Shown here piece by piece: positions 1 through 9,689 of a DNA stretch of 26,107 nt (the first letter of the stretch is position 1; each line of letters opens with the position of its first letter). Source of the stretch: Theodoxus fluviatilis (taxonomy: Eukaryota; Mollusca; Gastropoda; Cycloneritida; Neritidae); assembly GCA_034096865.1 (NCBI GenBank), contig JAWQFJ010014776.1, positions 1-26,107 of the forward strand, read 5' to 3'. A program made the translations under genes and the position numbers. A model generated the notes under the pieces. It made no database searches, was not told the origin of the DNA, and saw nothing but the letters and a program-made list of their open reading frames with translations.

Positions 1-599
1 AAATAGACGACTGAATCTCGACGCACCCCCCCTAACCCCACCCCCACCCCCTTTCAATGCAATGGATGCTAAACCAGGACAGCACCACAAGCAAATTAAG
101 AAATAGAATCAGGTAGGGTCTATCTCAATTCTCTTCCGATAGATTCACCCTGACAAGATCTATCAATGAGGAGTTGATGAGTGGGATAGAACTAGAGCTT
201 CAACACTTTCTCATTGAAAAACGAGATGTGGAGTTCACCACTTAACACATATCTTAGCCTCAAAATGTAGACGCCAGAGGTACGAAATAACTTTCAAATC
301 AGCCGATGAAGATGGACAGCTGAGACAGCGTTCAGTCTGGCTGGACGAGAAATGCTATCAAGTCAGCACAGAACTCCACAACTCCCATGACATACATGGC
401 ATGCAATGGCTGTGTCTAGCTCTCAGCTAGCTCCCTTGCAACCACTCCAACCACTTACAACAGTTACACCGCGAGTGTAAACTGTGGTTCAGCTTTGCAC
501 GTCCCGCAACGCATCACCAGAAGAGGACAGAGCGCCAATATCAAGCCACACACAACACGTCTGCTAGCCTTTGCGTAGTGTTCCAGCCTCCGCAGCCAT
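1..599. other. Unique non-coding DNA
   Basis: Apart from a C-rich run at about 26-53, this is unique-looking sequence with no convincing ORF, repeat or RNA gene. Confidence 0.6.
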
Positions 600-1240
600 C
601 TCCATCCACTCAGAGGGGGAGCGAAGGATTACTTACCGCTGGAGCGTGTCGGTTCCCTGTCAGCAACTGTGCACGCAGAAGCTCACTGACTGCTGTCGAC
701 AGATGCACATACACATACACACACACTCGTACACACCGGCAGGCGGCGCTGGAGGCAGGGCCGGAGAGACAACTTACTTCCGGACTGAGTCTGTGCAGCG
801 GAGTTCTGTGCGCGGCGAAGAGCGCAGGCTGCCAGTGAAGTCGCCACACCGCCTCTATGCAACAACTACTACTACCAAGTGAGCGCTGGGGAGCCCTAGG
901 CAGGCTCCAAATCTACTACCAGCGATGGCTCATCTTCTAAGCATGTGCTCTCGTCTTTCTCCCTCTCCCCACGCGCTCACACAGAGGTCCCTCACCGCGG
1001 TAAGGTTGTTTAACTGCCTGACTTGGTTTTTCCGCCCGCCCTGGAAGCGTGTGTTGTCGTTCCGGGTGCAAATGTCTTCCAGACAAGCAGGAGTTGAAAG
1101 AGCTGCAGTCTCCGTGCGGAGATGAAGCTGGCGCACTCCATCGCAGGGTGCAGAGGCGCCGAAGCTGCGCAACAGGATTGCGATCAGTTTTCCCTTCTCG
1201 AATTTCAACAACAAAGACTTGCCCAAAACAGATCGCGAGC
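600..1240. promoter_or_regulatory. CpG-rich segment, candidate promoter / first exon
   Basis: CpG dinucleotides are noticeably denser here than in neighbouring DNA. A canonical ETS-family site, ACTTCCGG, lies at 776-783. On the minus strand a strong donor, AGCG|GTAAGTAAT, follows position 637, and a second GTAAGT lies next to the ETS site. On the plus strand a CAA|GTGAGC donor-like sequence lies near 880. No convincing coding frame is present, so if this is an exon it is probably 5' UTR. The direction is unclear. It could be an alternative paxillin promoter, another gene's promoter, or neither. Confidence 0.2.
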
Positions 1241-1724
1241 GCGAGGGGCAGGTGTACTACGTCATACAAAACGGAGGGAGGAACAACAGTAGGACGAGCA
1301 AAAACGTGTGCAAGGAACATTGACAAGAAAACCAGAAGTTGAAGCAGCAGGGGCATGTGATTGTGAAGGGCCGAGAGCAGGCAGGATCGGAGCAAAATAA
1401 GAAAGAGTTTGAAAGTAGTGAAGAGAGGGATATGAGGTGTAAGATAACAGCAAAAGACATGAGCGACATGAGAAGCAGTCGTGAAACGGATACCACACCG
1501 TCTCAAGAGCAGAAACCTACATTTTATAATAAGGCCATGTCAGTTTCCTCCAGTAGGAAACACTTCTTGTGCTGCTAAGACCTTCTTACGAGAAGGAAAC
1601 TAACGGGATATTATTAGCTCAAGGAAAAGAGTTCATGGCCTTTTTCTCCTCTTTAATGAACATCTGATATGGAGTGTTAGTGGATGAGTTGAGTGAGTTA
1701 ATGGGGAAGGGAGTGTATGAGTGT
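1241..1724. other. Unique non-coding DNA
   Basis: Purine-rich unique sequence. Short overlapping frames occur on both strands but none has domain-like content. A small perfect hairpin, GTTTCCT / AGGAAAC with a 5-nt loop, lies at 1543-1561. Confidence 0.5.
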
Positions 1725-1769
1725 GCGTGTGTGCGTGCATGCGCGTTCGAGCGAGCGCGCGCACGTATG

Positions 1770-1814
<45 letters not shown>

Positions 1815-1830
1815 TGAGAGAGATGAGTGA

Positions 1831-1866
<36 letters not shown>
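1725..1866. repeat. Compound microsatellite (TG)n-(AG)n
   Basis: GTGCGTG-like and GCGC-rich bases lead into about 12 TG units at 1770-1793, followed by interrupted (GA)n to about 1866. Confidence 0.97.
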
Positions 1867-1868
<2 letters not shown>

Positions 1869-2040
1869 ACTGACGAGTGTGTGATGGTGCGAGCGTGCAT
1901 GGAGTAAAGAGCGATGCACTTCAGGGGCTAATGACGAACCAAAACAAGGAATGATGGAAGGAATGATAAGTAAATACATAAATGAACAAATGTAGCAGCT
2001 AAACGAATAACTGATTCTGAGTGACTGACTGATTGGTACG

Positions 2041-2425
2041 CAGGCAAACTGACTGACTGACTGACTGACTGACTGACTAACGAGCAGGCAGGCATGCAGG
2101 CATGTAAACTGACTGATTGACTGGCTGACTGACTGACTGACTGACTGACTGACTGACTGACTGACTGACTAACGAGCAGGCAGGCATGCAGGCATGTAAA
2201 CTGACTGATTGACTATCGAGCAGGCAGGCATGCAGGCATGTAAACTGACTGATTGACTGATTGACTATCGAGCAGGCAGGCATGCAGGCATGTAAACTGA
2301 CTGACTGACTGACTGACACACCAGCAGGCGAGCATGCAGGCAGGTAAACTGACTGACTGACTGACTGACACACCGGCAGGCAGGCATGCAGGCAGGTAAA
2401 CTGACTGACTGACTGACTGACTGGG
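2041..2425. repeat. Composite minisatellite: CTGA runs alternating with a GCAGGCAGGCATGCAGGCATG core
   Basis: Six cores beginning near 2081, 2173, 2217, 2269, 2321 and 2373 are separated by (CTGA)n runs of differing length, some with a CTGATTGA variant. The cores drift from GCATGTAAA to GCAGGTAAA toward the right. Open frames on the minus strand are repeat translations. Confidence 0.95.
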
Positions 2426-2609
2426 AGAACAATCTTCCATGATTTCATTTGAACCTGAGGCAGTGCCGCGCCAAGGCAATGGAGGCTTGTCGCTATCGGG
2501 CTCCACTTCTGGCAGCCATGCAGCTTATCCGTCCTGACAGAGGCAAGCAATAAAACCTTGAAACCAAGACCCCGAGTGCTAAAAGTGCCCCTTACAATCA
2601 TACTCATCC
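2426..2609. other. Unique non-coding DNA
   Basis: Short unique stretch between the CTGA minisatellite and the inverted-repeat element. No feature seen. Confidence 0.5.
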
Positions 2610-2614
2610 CACAA

Positions 2615-2953
2615 CAGGGCCGGACCCAGGGGGGGGTTCCAGGGGTTCCGGAACCCCCCCCCCCCCCCCCCTAGAAAAAGCATGTACCTTGGTTTGAGTT
2701 GTTTTTTTGTTGTTTTTTTTGTGTCTCCAAAAACAATGCTGCTCTTACCCCTCAAAACAAGGCCCAGAATGCACCAGATTGCACAGATTTTAACCGGTTT
2801 TTTTTAATTTCCGGGGGGGCATGCCCCCGGACCCCCCTAGTTTGCGCGCCTGCTTCGCAGGCGCGCGCTCGTGGCTTCGCCACTTCGCTGATTTGTCCCC
2901 CCCCAACCAAAAAGGAACCCCCCCCCCCCCACAACTCATTTGGTCCGGCCCTG
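2615..2953. mobile_element. Non-autonomous DNA transposon (MITE-like) with 12-bp terminal inverted repeats
   Basis: The ends are perfect 12-bp inverted repeats CAGGGCCGGACC at 2615-2626 and 2942-2953. Both ends continue, after a few unmatched bases, into a G run and TTCC. The element is flanked by the 5-bp direct repeat CACAA at 2610-2614 and 2954-2958, which fits a target-site duplication. Inside are two perfect hairpins: a 10-bp stem at 2844-2853/2857-2866 and GTGGC-TTC-GCCAC at 2871-2883. No transposase is encoded. The CAGGG...CCCTG ends suggest the hAT superfamily, although hAT elements usually make 8-bp duplications and only some make 5-bp ones, so that assignment is tentative. Confidence 0.8.
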
Positions 2954-2995
2954 CACAACCCCCCCCCCCCCAACCCCCCCCCCCCCCCCCCAGCC
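2954..2995. repeat. Poly-C tract
   Basis: Nearly pure C run adjoining the right end of the inverted-repeat element. Confidence 0.9.
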
Positions 2996-3266
2996 CCTCA
3001 AAAACATTTCCAGCGCCACATTGGGGAGATTCAAAACAGAACTCGCGTAGTAAACAACGAAAATGAAACTGGCATTTGTCCAACGGTTTATGCAGGCTGC
3101 AATCGTCTTGCAGAGGTAGAGCGAACAAGGCCATAGGTCAATGGGAAATAGGTCAGGGGCTAATCAAACACAAGTATACAACTCGCTGGTTATAAATAGC
3201 CGAAGGCAATTATTCTCACCACGATCACTCCACTTGTAAATAGCCTGAAACACGCAGTATCACGTA
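2996..3266. other. Unique non-coding DNA
   Basis: Unique sequence between the poly-C tract and the CA/TG repeats. No gene or repeat recognised. Confidence 0.5.
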
Positions 3267-3345
3267 TACAAACACACACACATGCATGCATCCCCGCACA
3301 TGTGCTCACACGTACATGTGCTCACATGCATAAGCGCGCGTGCAA

Positions 3346-3434
<89 letters not shown>
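3267..3434. repeat. CA-rich sequence and long (TG)n microsatellite
   Basis: Interrupted CA/CATG repeats lead into an essentially pure (TG)n run of about 43 units at 3349-3434. This is a likely Z-DNA-forming and length-polymorphic site. Confidence 0.98.
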
Positions 3435-3436
<2 letters not shown>

Positions 3437-3504
3437 AACTTCAGATCTATTCATAACCAGTTTGTTAAGACACACTGTGGACATTACGAAAATCCGTGAG
3501 ACTA

Positions 3505-4180
3505 ATCATTTCTAAACAAGTACACAATGACTCGATCGCCGATAGACTGCAACGGTTGTATACAGCAACTCCCCACTTAAGCTAGAAATTCCTCAGCAAA
3601 GACTGAACACACAACTGTCATTAACCAGGGGTACACTCACGTCATTTCTAAACACACAAATCACACAGACGATAGAATTCAAAGTATACATGTTCACTGC
3701 ATAGAGCAACTCCATGTAGAAGTTAGAACGTCTGATTCAAAGACTGAACACACAACTGTCATTAACCAGGGGTACACTCACGTCATTTCTAAACACACAA
3801 ATCACACAGACGATAGATGTCAAAGTATACATGTTCACTGCATAGAGCAACTCCATGTAGAAGCTAGAACGTCTGATTCAAAGACTGAACACACAACTGT
3901 CATTAACCAGGGGTACACTCACGTCATTTCTAAACACACAAATCACACAGACGATAGAATTCAAAGTATACATGTTCACTGCATAGAGCAACTCCATGTA
4001 GAAGCTAGAACGTCTGATTCAAAGACTGAACACATAACTGTCAACAACGAGCGTTACAATCGCGTCGTTTCTAAACACATAATCACATAGACGATAGATG
4101 TCAAATTGTACATGTTCACTGTATAGAGCACCTCTACATTGAAGTTAGACAATTTTCAGCAAAGACTGGACACTCACGTC
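3505..4180 (+). repeat. 141-bp tandem satellite, forward array
   Basis: The phrase GACTGAACACACAACTGTCA recurs at 3601, 3742 and 3883, and in variant form at 4024, with a further degenerate start near 4164, giving a spacing of 141 bp. The central copies are almost identical and the edge copies are diverged. Confidence 0.95.
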
Positions 4181-4935
4181 AGATTCGAAGTCTATCATGG
4201 TGATGGAGATAGATGGGGTCAGCAAAGAAACTGCAGTTCTGGAACTTCCGTAGACTTGAGCGTAGATTCTGACCTAGGATTTGCCCAGCCAGGTGCCTGC
4301 AGACCTAGGTATGTAGGTACCTCCAGCAGCACCAAGGCTGAAGAAAGGCACCACGACAGGCAGATAGGCAGGCAGCCAGACAGCCAGGCCCAGGTGAAGA
4401 AGCACACCAGCCCAGCCAAGCCAGCAGCTTTCACGCGAGTACACACGGATAGTTGGCCATAGAAATAAACCCAGATCCGAGACTTTACTCCCTCCTCCGC
4501 CTCCACCTTATGGTTCCCCCAAGGCAGCGCTTAAAACACCTACAGCGGCAGGCAGGCAGGAAGACGGAAGGAAGGAGGGAGGGCAGAAGGAAGGAAGGCT
4601 GGGAGTCAGAGAGGAAGGAAAGCAGGAGGGCGAGCTAGAAAAAGCCTGCAACTCGAAACTACCTCCTGACGTCCGCCAGCCATCTCCGCCCTTGGCACTG
4701 ATAAGTCTCAACAGCCACAGGGCAGCTCAGCTGCGCTGGTGGTGAAGAGTGCGAGAAAATACCAGGAATTCTGTCCTGAGCACTTCATCAAGCCTCAGCT
4801 GTGTGGGGGGTTCAGTTGCAAACAAGAGGTCAAGAGGTCATCATGGACATTTTATCGCAGAGCCACGCGCGTTAGCAACAGTGGACGCCAAACTGCAATG
4901 TTGCACAACAGCTGCAACGTTGCTCTTCTCGGAAG
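4181..4935. other. Unique spacer between inverted satellite arrays, left part
   Basis: Unique sequence with short GGCAG- and GGAAG-rich runs at about 4355-4400 and 4545-4640. Several short frames are open on both strands, but none shows a domain, paired splice sites or a transposase motif. Confidence 0.5.
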
Positions 4936-5012
4936 GTGATTCATCAGGGGGGGGGGGGAGGGGAGGGGGGAGGGGGGGAGGGGGGAGGGGGGAGGGGGGG
5001 AGGGGGGGGGAG
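4936..5012. repeat. G-rich (G5-9A)n tract on the plus strand
   Basis: About 75 bases of G runs separated by single A residues. It has strong G-quadruplex potential on the plus strand. Confidence 0.95.
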
Positions 5013-5244
5013 AAATGGAAGTGGACTGCTGGTGACACTCTATTCTAACCTCTCTGAAAATGACTAAGTTTATTTCAACACTATTCAAACACAACTTTCT
5101 AAAAACCCTTCACCGTTTACCGACAGCATCCATTTCCCATCTGTCATTTACCACTGAGCAGATGCTATTCAAAACAGTGTAACTTCAGTCCAACCTTCCA
5201 ATTGTGTAGCTAACGTACAGGAGGCAAACTACTTTCCAATTTCA

Positions 5245-5545
5245 ACATGTGTTTAGAAAAGACGCGAGTGTAACCCTCGTTGTTGACAGTTGCGTGTTCA
5301 GTCCTTGAATCAGAATTTCTAGCTTCTACGTGGAGTTGATCTATACAGTGAACATGCTCACTTTGAAATAAATCGTCTTAAAGAGTTCCGTGTTTAGAAA
5401 TGACGCGAGGGTAACCCTCGTTGTTGACGTCTGTGTGTTCAGTCATTAAGATTGTCTAGCGTCTGTGTCGATTTGCTCTGAATCGTGAACATGCAGATAC
5501 TTTGCAGTCTATTGTCGAAGTGATTGCGTGTTTCAAAATAATTAA
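5245..5545 (-). repeat. 141-bp satellite, inverted array
   Basis: Two copies read in reverse complement relative to 3505-4180. TGTTTAGAAA occurs at 5250 and 5391, exactly 141 bp apart. The second copy carries a perfect hairpin, CGAGGG-TAA-CCCTCG, at 5406-5420. The copies are clearly more diverged than those of the forward array. Confidence 0.9.
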
Positions 5546-5581
5546 TAACACAGATTTCCGTGATGTTCGCTACGGTGTCTT

Positions 5582-5756
5582 TCCCATTCCTTTTGTACTA
5601 GAGCGAAGTTGGCGGTACCATCTGTCAGTTTCTCTATCACGAACATCACAATGGTTGCAGAAATACATAGTCAATTAAGCTGTTACTTTCCAAAGAGGGA
5701 CAGGTAGACACATTTAAAGGACTGCGATGGCACTGAATTCTTACAGGACGGTCAGG
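5582..5756. other. Unique non-coding DNA
   Basis: Unique sequence to the right of the inverted satellite block. No feature seen. Confidence 0.5.
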
Positions 5757-5837
5757 CGGGAGGGGGGTGGGGGGGTGGAGGGGTAGGGGTGGGGGGTGGA
5801 CGGGTGGAAGGGGGGGGGGGGTGGAAGGGGGGAGGCG
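5757..5837. repeat. GGGGTGG / GGGGAGG-rich tract
   Basis: G-rich plus strand with T and A interruptions, again with quadruplex potential. Confidence 0.9.
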
Positions 5838-6195
5838 GACAGGTTCTCTGTTGTTGGGGACTATGCCACGACCGGGCCAGTGTGGCGGGCTAGGCAAAGT
5901 AAACTGGAGGTCATTGAAATCCAGACAGGCAGTTAACTGTTAGTAGTATGCGCAAGCCTCGGGTCGTACCGCCGACCTGGCTCGCCCCCACCTACCCACC
6001 CACTTTCCTGCCCTCCCTACCTCCCTGTCTTCCCTCCTGGGTAGCACCACCTCCTCCTTCCCCAACTCACCCCACCCTCCCTCTCCTCAGGCCGCAGCCA
6101 GCTGTAGCCACTCCGCAGTGAGTATTTTGGGGACTGCTATTTACACTTTCAGTGGCCCCCACCTACCCCATAGCGGCAGTCGCTCCGCTCTCCCT
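5838..6195. other. Unique DNA with CT-rich part
   Basis: No gene recognised. Positions about 5985-6085 are C/T-rich with CCTCCCT-type repeats. Confidence 0.5.
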
Positions 6196-6366
6196 CACCC
6201 CCCCCCCCTCTCTCACCCCACCCCCCTCCCTCACCCCACCCCCCTCTCTCACCCCACCCCCCTCTCTCACCCCACCCCCCTCTCTCACCCCACCCCCCTC
6301 TCTCACCCCCCCCTCTCTCACCCCACCCCCCTCTCTCACCCCACCCCCCTCTCTCACCCTATCCCC
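6196..6366. repeat. 18-bp minisatellite (CCCCTCTCTCACCCCACC)n
   Basis: About nine to ten copies of an 18-bp pyrimidine-rich unit. Because 18 is a multiple of three it leaves an open frame translating as repeated SLTPPP, which is not evidence of coding. A separate poly-C run lies at about 6393-6412. Confidence 0.95.
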
Positions 6367-6412
6367 TCCGCTACCTAACCGTCGACACTCCTACCCCCCC
6401 CCCCCCCCCCCA

Positions 6413-6626
6413 TTTTACCCTCCTACCCACCCACCTGTTGTGTGTGCATCGCGAATTTGCTTGCATGAGTGGCTGTGTGGAAGGATAGGATACGGAGAAA
6501 GGTTTCTGAAACAGGTAGATTACTAAGGAGGAAAAACACTTTCCAAAATAGGCAGGGACTCGCTGAAGTTATGTCTGCAATTCTTCTACTTAGCAGGGCA
6601 TGGTTCGCCTATCTCCCAAGTAGTAG
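6413..6626. other. Unique non-coding DNA
   Basis: Nothing recognised between the poly-C run and the TG microsatellite. Confidence 0.5.
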
Positions 6627-6731
6627 TGTGTGTGTGTGTGTGTGTGCGCGCGTGCGTGCGTGCGTGTATGTGTGTGCGTGCGTGCGTGCGTGCGTGCGTG
6701 CGTGAGTGCGCGCGTGCGTGCATGTGTGTGT
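6627..6731. repeat. (TG)n and (GCGT)n microsatellite
   Basis: A TG run passes into GCGT tetranucleotides and back to TG. Confidence 0.97.
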
Positions 6732-6869
6732 TGTGGTAAGATACTTCCATAAATATGCAATACCTGTTTGCCTTTACGTAAACCCAGGGTGCTTTCTATA
6801 AAAATTAATCATTTTTAAAAGTACAACACACCGCGTACGATTGCAATGCCTCCAAAGACTTCTTCTGGA

Positions 6870-7267
6870 GGGAATGCTGGGATAAGGTCCCCTGCCGTAA
6901 TAAGAAAACTCAGTGACAGCGTGCCTTCTCCTATATCGGACCTGTAACCTGGAATAGTCTCCCTCTCTCAGTCCGTCATTCTGACATTCTGCCCCAGTTC
7001 AAAACTGCTCTAAAGACCCACCTCTTCCGATCCGCCTTTCCCGCTGAGCTGCTTCGCCTTACTTGACCTGGCGGGCAAGTGCTGTGTATATGGTATACTT
7101 TGTTCTATTTGTTCTATTGGATCTTAGTTTTTGTTTTTTGTTTATGTGTGTTGTGCGTGAGTTTTTTGTGGGAATGTGGTGTTGAGTGGTTGTATGAGTG
7201 TTGATTCTTTGGATTGTAAACGCCATGAGCTTGCCTGTCAAGGGAAGGTATGTGCTTATGAATACAC

Positions 7268-7346
<79 letters not shown>
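6870..7346 (+). mobile_element. Decayed LINE 3' end (CR1/L2-like) with (ATT)n tail
   Basis: From 6917 to a TGA at 7064-7066 the frame reads QRAFSYIGPVTWNSLPLSVR, then ends with an FKTALKTHLF segment. This is the conserved C-terminus of reverse-transcriptase proteins of CR1/L2/Jockey-type non-LTR retrotransposons. Just upstream the frame is broken: VIRKLSD leads into RAFSY only after a one-base shift, so the copy is dead. A short 3' UTR with the GTAAACGCCATGAGCTTGCC motif follows, and the element ends in (ATT)n at 7268-7346, the short-tandem-repeat tail expected of these elements. The copy is heavily 5'-truncated. Confidence 0.85.
7268..7346. repeat. (ATT)n microsatellite forming the LINE tail
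   Basis: About 26 perfect ATT units at the 3' end of the LINE remnant. Confidence 0.98.
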
Positions 7347-7356
7347 TTGTTTTCAG

Positions 7357-7545
7357 AGCCTGCTCCAGTAGCACTCACTAAAATCGGCCCCAGAAAACTA
7401 CCTCGATCAGAGTCCTTATGACATTTTACGTAGTTTGGGAGTCAGTGACGATGATGGTGATGAATGAAGTGTTATGGCCAGTCAGCCCTTGTAGGTTATG
7501 TAAGGCCACTGACCAAGAAAACCACTACAGCTGCTTTGAGAAACT
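7357..7545 (+). repeat. Dispersed repeat copy, carrying part of the TATGTAAGGCCA family
   Basis: Positions 7357-7450 align with 8104-8200 (shared CCTGYTCCA, AGCACTCAC and GTTTGGG-GT-AGTGAC blocks). The following CAGCCCTTGTAGGTTATG and AAGGCCA blocks at about 7481-7510 match the dispersed repeat at 25674-25803. The boundary between the two families is unclear. Confidence 0.5.
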
Positions 7546-7673
7546 AGAAACTCGTTTACATTTCTCTTGTTCATTTGACATCTACGAATTGAGCAGGGAG
7601 ACGCGATTCCATTCTTACCCCCAACCCATCGGGGGTCAAAATTAATCAACGATGTACCAAAACTATTGATTAA
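7546..7673. other. Unique non-coding DNA
   Basis: No recognised feature before the CA-rich block. Confidence 0.4.
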
Positions 7674-8032
7674 ACACACACAGACACATACACACATATA
7701 TGTGCACACACACACACACACACATACAAACACACAAAAACACACACACATACACACACATACACACACATACAAACACACATCTAAACACATATACACA
7801 CATACATACACACACATACACACACAAACACACACAAACACACACATACATACACACACACATACACACACACATACACACACTCACATACACACACACA
7901 TCTAAACACATATACACACATACACACATACAGACACACACACACACACGCACACACACACACATCTAAACACATATACACACACATCCACACATACACA
8001 CATACACACACACACATACACACACACATACA
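7674..8032. repeat. CA-rich cryptic microsatellite (CACACATA)n
   Basis: About 360 bases of CA dinucleotides interrupted by ATA, AAA and CT variants. The phrase CATCTAAACACATATACACA recurs near 7781, 7899 and 7963, which indicates internal duplication. Confidence 0.97.
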
Positions 8033-8103
8033 CCATATCTCGCAGGGACTACACTACATTCCGAAGGTTTCTTCATCAGGGCTGTTATGGCCCTTGCACT
8101 GCC

Positions 8104-8240
8104 AGGGCCTGTTCCAAGAGCACTCACACAGTCTGGACCAGAACTCCCTTCTGCGTTACCAGGACGCCATTGTGGTTTGGGGGTGAGTGACCATTACTCT
8201 GGTCCAAGAGTGTGTCAGCCCATCTTACCAACGTATGTTT
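8104..8240 (+). repeat. Second copy of the dispersed repeat seen at 7357
   Basis: Aligns with 7357-7450 with several indels (CAGGGCCTGTTCCAAGAGCA versus CAGAGCCTGCTCCAGTAGCA). A 13-bp inverted repeat, GTTTCTTCATCAG at 8067-8079 and its complement at 8292-8304, brackets this stretch. Confidence 0.5.
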
Positions 8241-8396
8241 TCTTTTTTCTAGACATGTATGGAGCCAGCATCGGCAGCACCGTGTAAATATCTGATGAAG
8301 AAACATGGATTCCAATTGACTCTTGTCACGCCGTCATACCAACAACGACCATACTTCACGTCTTACAAGAAGCTATGGCATAGAACAAGGGCAGCG

Positions 8397-8565
8397 TGTG
8401 TGCGTGCGTAAGTGCGCGTATATGCGTGCGTGTGTCTGTGTGCGGGCGTGCTCGTGCGTTCGCGTGTCCATGCGCGCGCATGTGCGTGTGTGCGCGAAAC
8501 GTATATGTATGTGTAAGTATGCATGTGTGAGCGCCTATGCATGCGTGCGTGTGTGTGTGTCTCTG
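8397..8565. repeat. TG / GCGT-rich cryptic repeat
   Basis: Degenerate alternating purine-pyrimidine sequence rich in TGCG and TGTG. Confidence 0.9.
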
Positions 8566-9110
8566 CATAGCTCCTAGGAAGAAGAGGGAATTCGAGTAAT
8601 TTCATCAAAGCCTCTGAGCTGGACGCCAGCTCAGCAAGGGTTAATGAGGACAGGTGAGCTATGCAAGGACAGTTGACCCTGGCCAAGCAAGCCCTAGGTG
8701 ATGACGACACCTAGCTCTCCGGAGAAGGCTGCCACTCGTCAAAGGCAGCAGCAGTAAATGACCACACGTAGGCCAAGGCGCAAGTTCTCATCTGTCGGGC
8801 TGACAGGGGTTAATGAGGGGGGTCCGGGTGACGCTGAGAGAGTTGGCTTGTTTGCATCTGTCAGTGCCATTAGCCCAGAAATCCTGCAGCCTGCACCCTC
8901 TCCCTCCCCCAGCCCTCACCGACTGTTCCTCGCCACAGTGAGGCAGGCAGAGGCAAGATGTGTCCTTCGAAAGTGTCAGCTCTACCTACTTTGTGTGTCA
9001 AGGCAGATGGATCAGACTCACTGGAGAGGACATCGTGCACTGAAAGCGATCGATGTCTCACAAGAGCAAAGGGTCAAGGAATGCCACCTCTTTTTTTCAA
9101 ATTCTCCTAG
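8566..9110. other. Unique non-coding DNA
   Basis: No domain-bearing frame. A perfect hairpin CTGAGCTGG-ACG-CCAGCTCAG lies at 8614-8634. The phrase GGGTTAATGAGG occurs twice, near 8638 and 8807. Confidence 0.5.
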
Positions 9111-9112
9111 CG

Positions 9113-9115
9113 GCA

Positions 9116-9166
<51 letters not shown>
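9113..9166. repeat. (CA)n microsatellite
   Basis: Nearly pure CA run of about 25 units. Confidence 0.97.
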
Positions 9167-9497
9167 CTACACATACACTGTGTCCGGAAACTATGATCTG
9201 TATGTATACAAGTTCATGGACCAGCTGGAGTACAGGTGTATATCAAGAGGGAGCAAGAGGGCAGTAAATGGAGGTTTACGAGGACACAGGGCGCACTCAG
9301 CACGTCAAGTGACCCGCTCTACTTCAGTGTAAGCACTGAGGAGGAGAGAAAACACCAAGTACATGCATACCGCTTATACCCAGCGTCTCTCAAAGCCAGG
9401 CACACAACACAACGACCTTCACTACAGCCACTCGGCTGTCCATGCCATACGTAAGTAAGCGGCAACAATTCTGAAGTGGAATCAGAAGTGACCAGCA

Positions 9498-9499
<2 letters not shown>
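9167..9499. other. Unique non-coding DNA
   Basis: No gene or repeat recognised. Confidence 0.5.
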
Positions 9500-9557
<58 letters not shown>

Positions 9558-9615
9558 CCTCTCCTCTCCTCTCCTCTCCTCTCCTCTCCTCTCCTCTCCT
9601 CTCCTCTCCTCTCCT

Positions 9616-9688
<73 letters not shown>
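9500..9688. repeat. (CT)n with internal (CTCCT)n pentanucleotide block
   Basis: Pure CT, then CTCCT pentamers at about 9550-9617, then CT again with GTCTCT interruptions. It is polypyrimidine for about 190 bases and ends directly at the LINE remnant. Confidence 0.97.
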
Positions 9689-9689
9689 T

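Larger units (their letters stand above)
3467..5581. mobile_element. Inverted-array block with 141-bp satellite (foldback-like element)
   Basis: A 141-bp satellite in forward orientation fills about 3505-4180 and the same satellite in reverse orientation fills about 5245-5545, again with 141-bp spacing. Homology continues outward past both arrays for roughly 40 bp to an AAGACAC at 3467 and a GTGTCTT ending at 5581, which suggests real element boundaries. The innermost forward copy resembles the inverted copies more than its own neighbours do. This arrangement fits a foldback-type DNA transposon or a satellite captured in inverted orientation. No transposase frame and no target-site duplication were found. 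Confidence 0.5.

Noticed and set aside
8040..8080. Hammerhead ribozyme (CTGATGA on the minus strand)
   Set aside because: The CTGATGA core is present, but the required GAAA after stem II is not; the sequence reads GGAAT instead.
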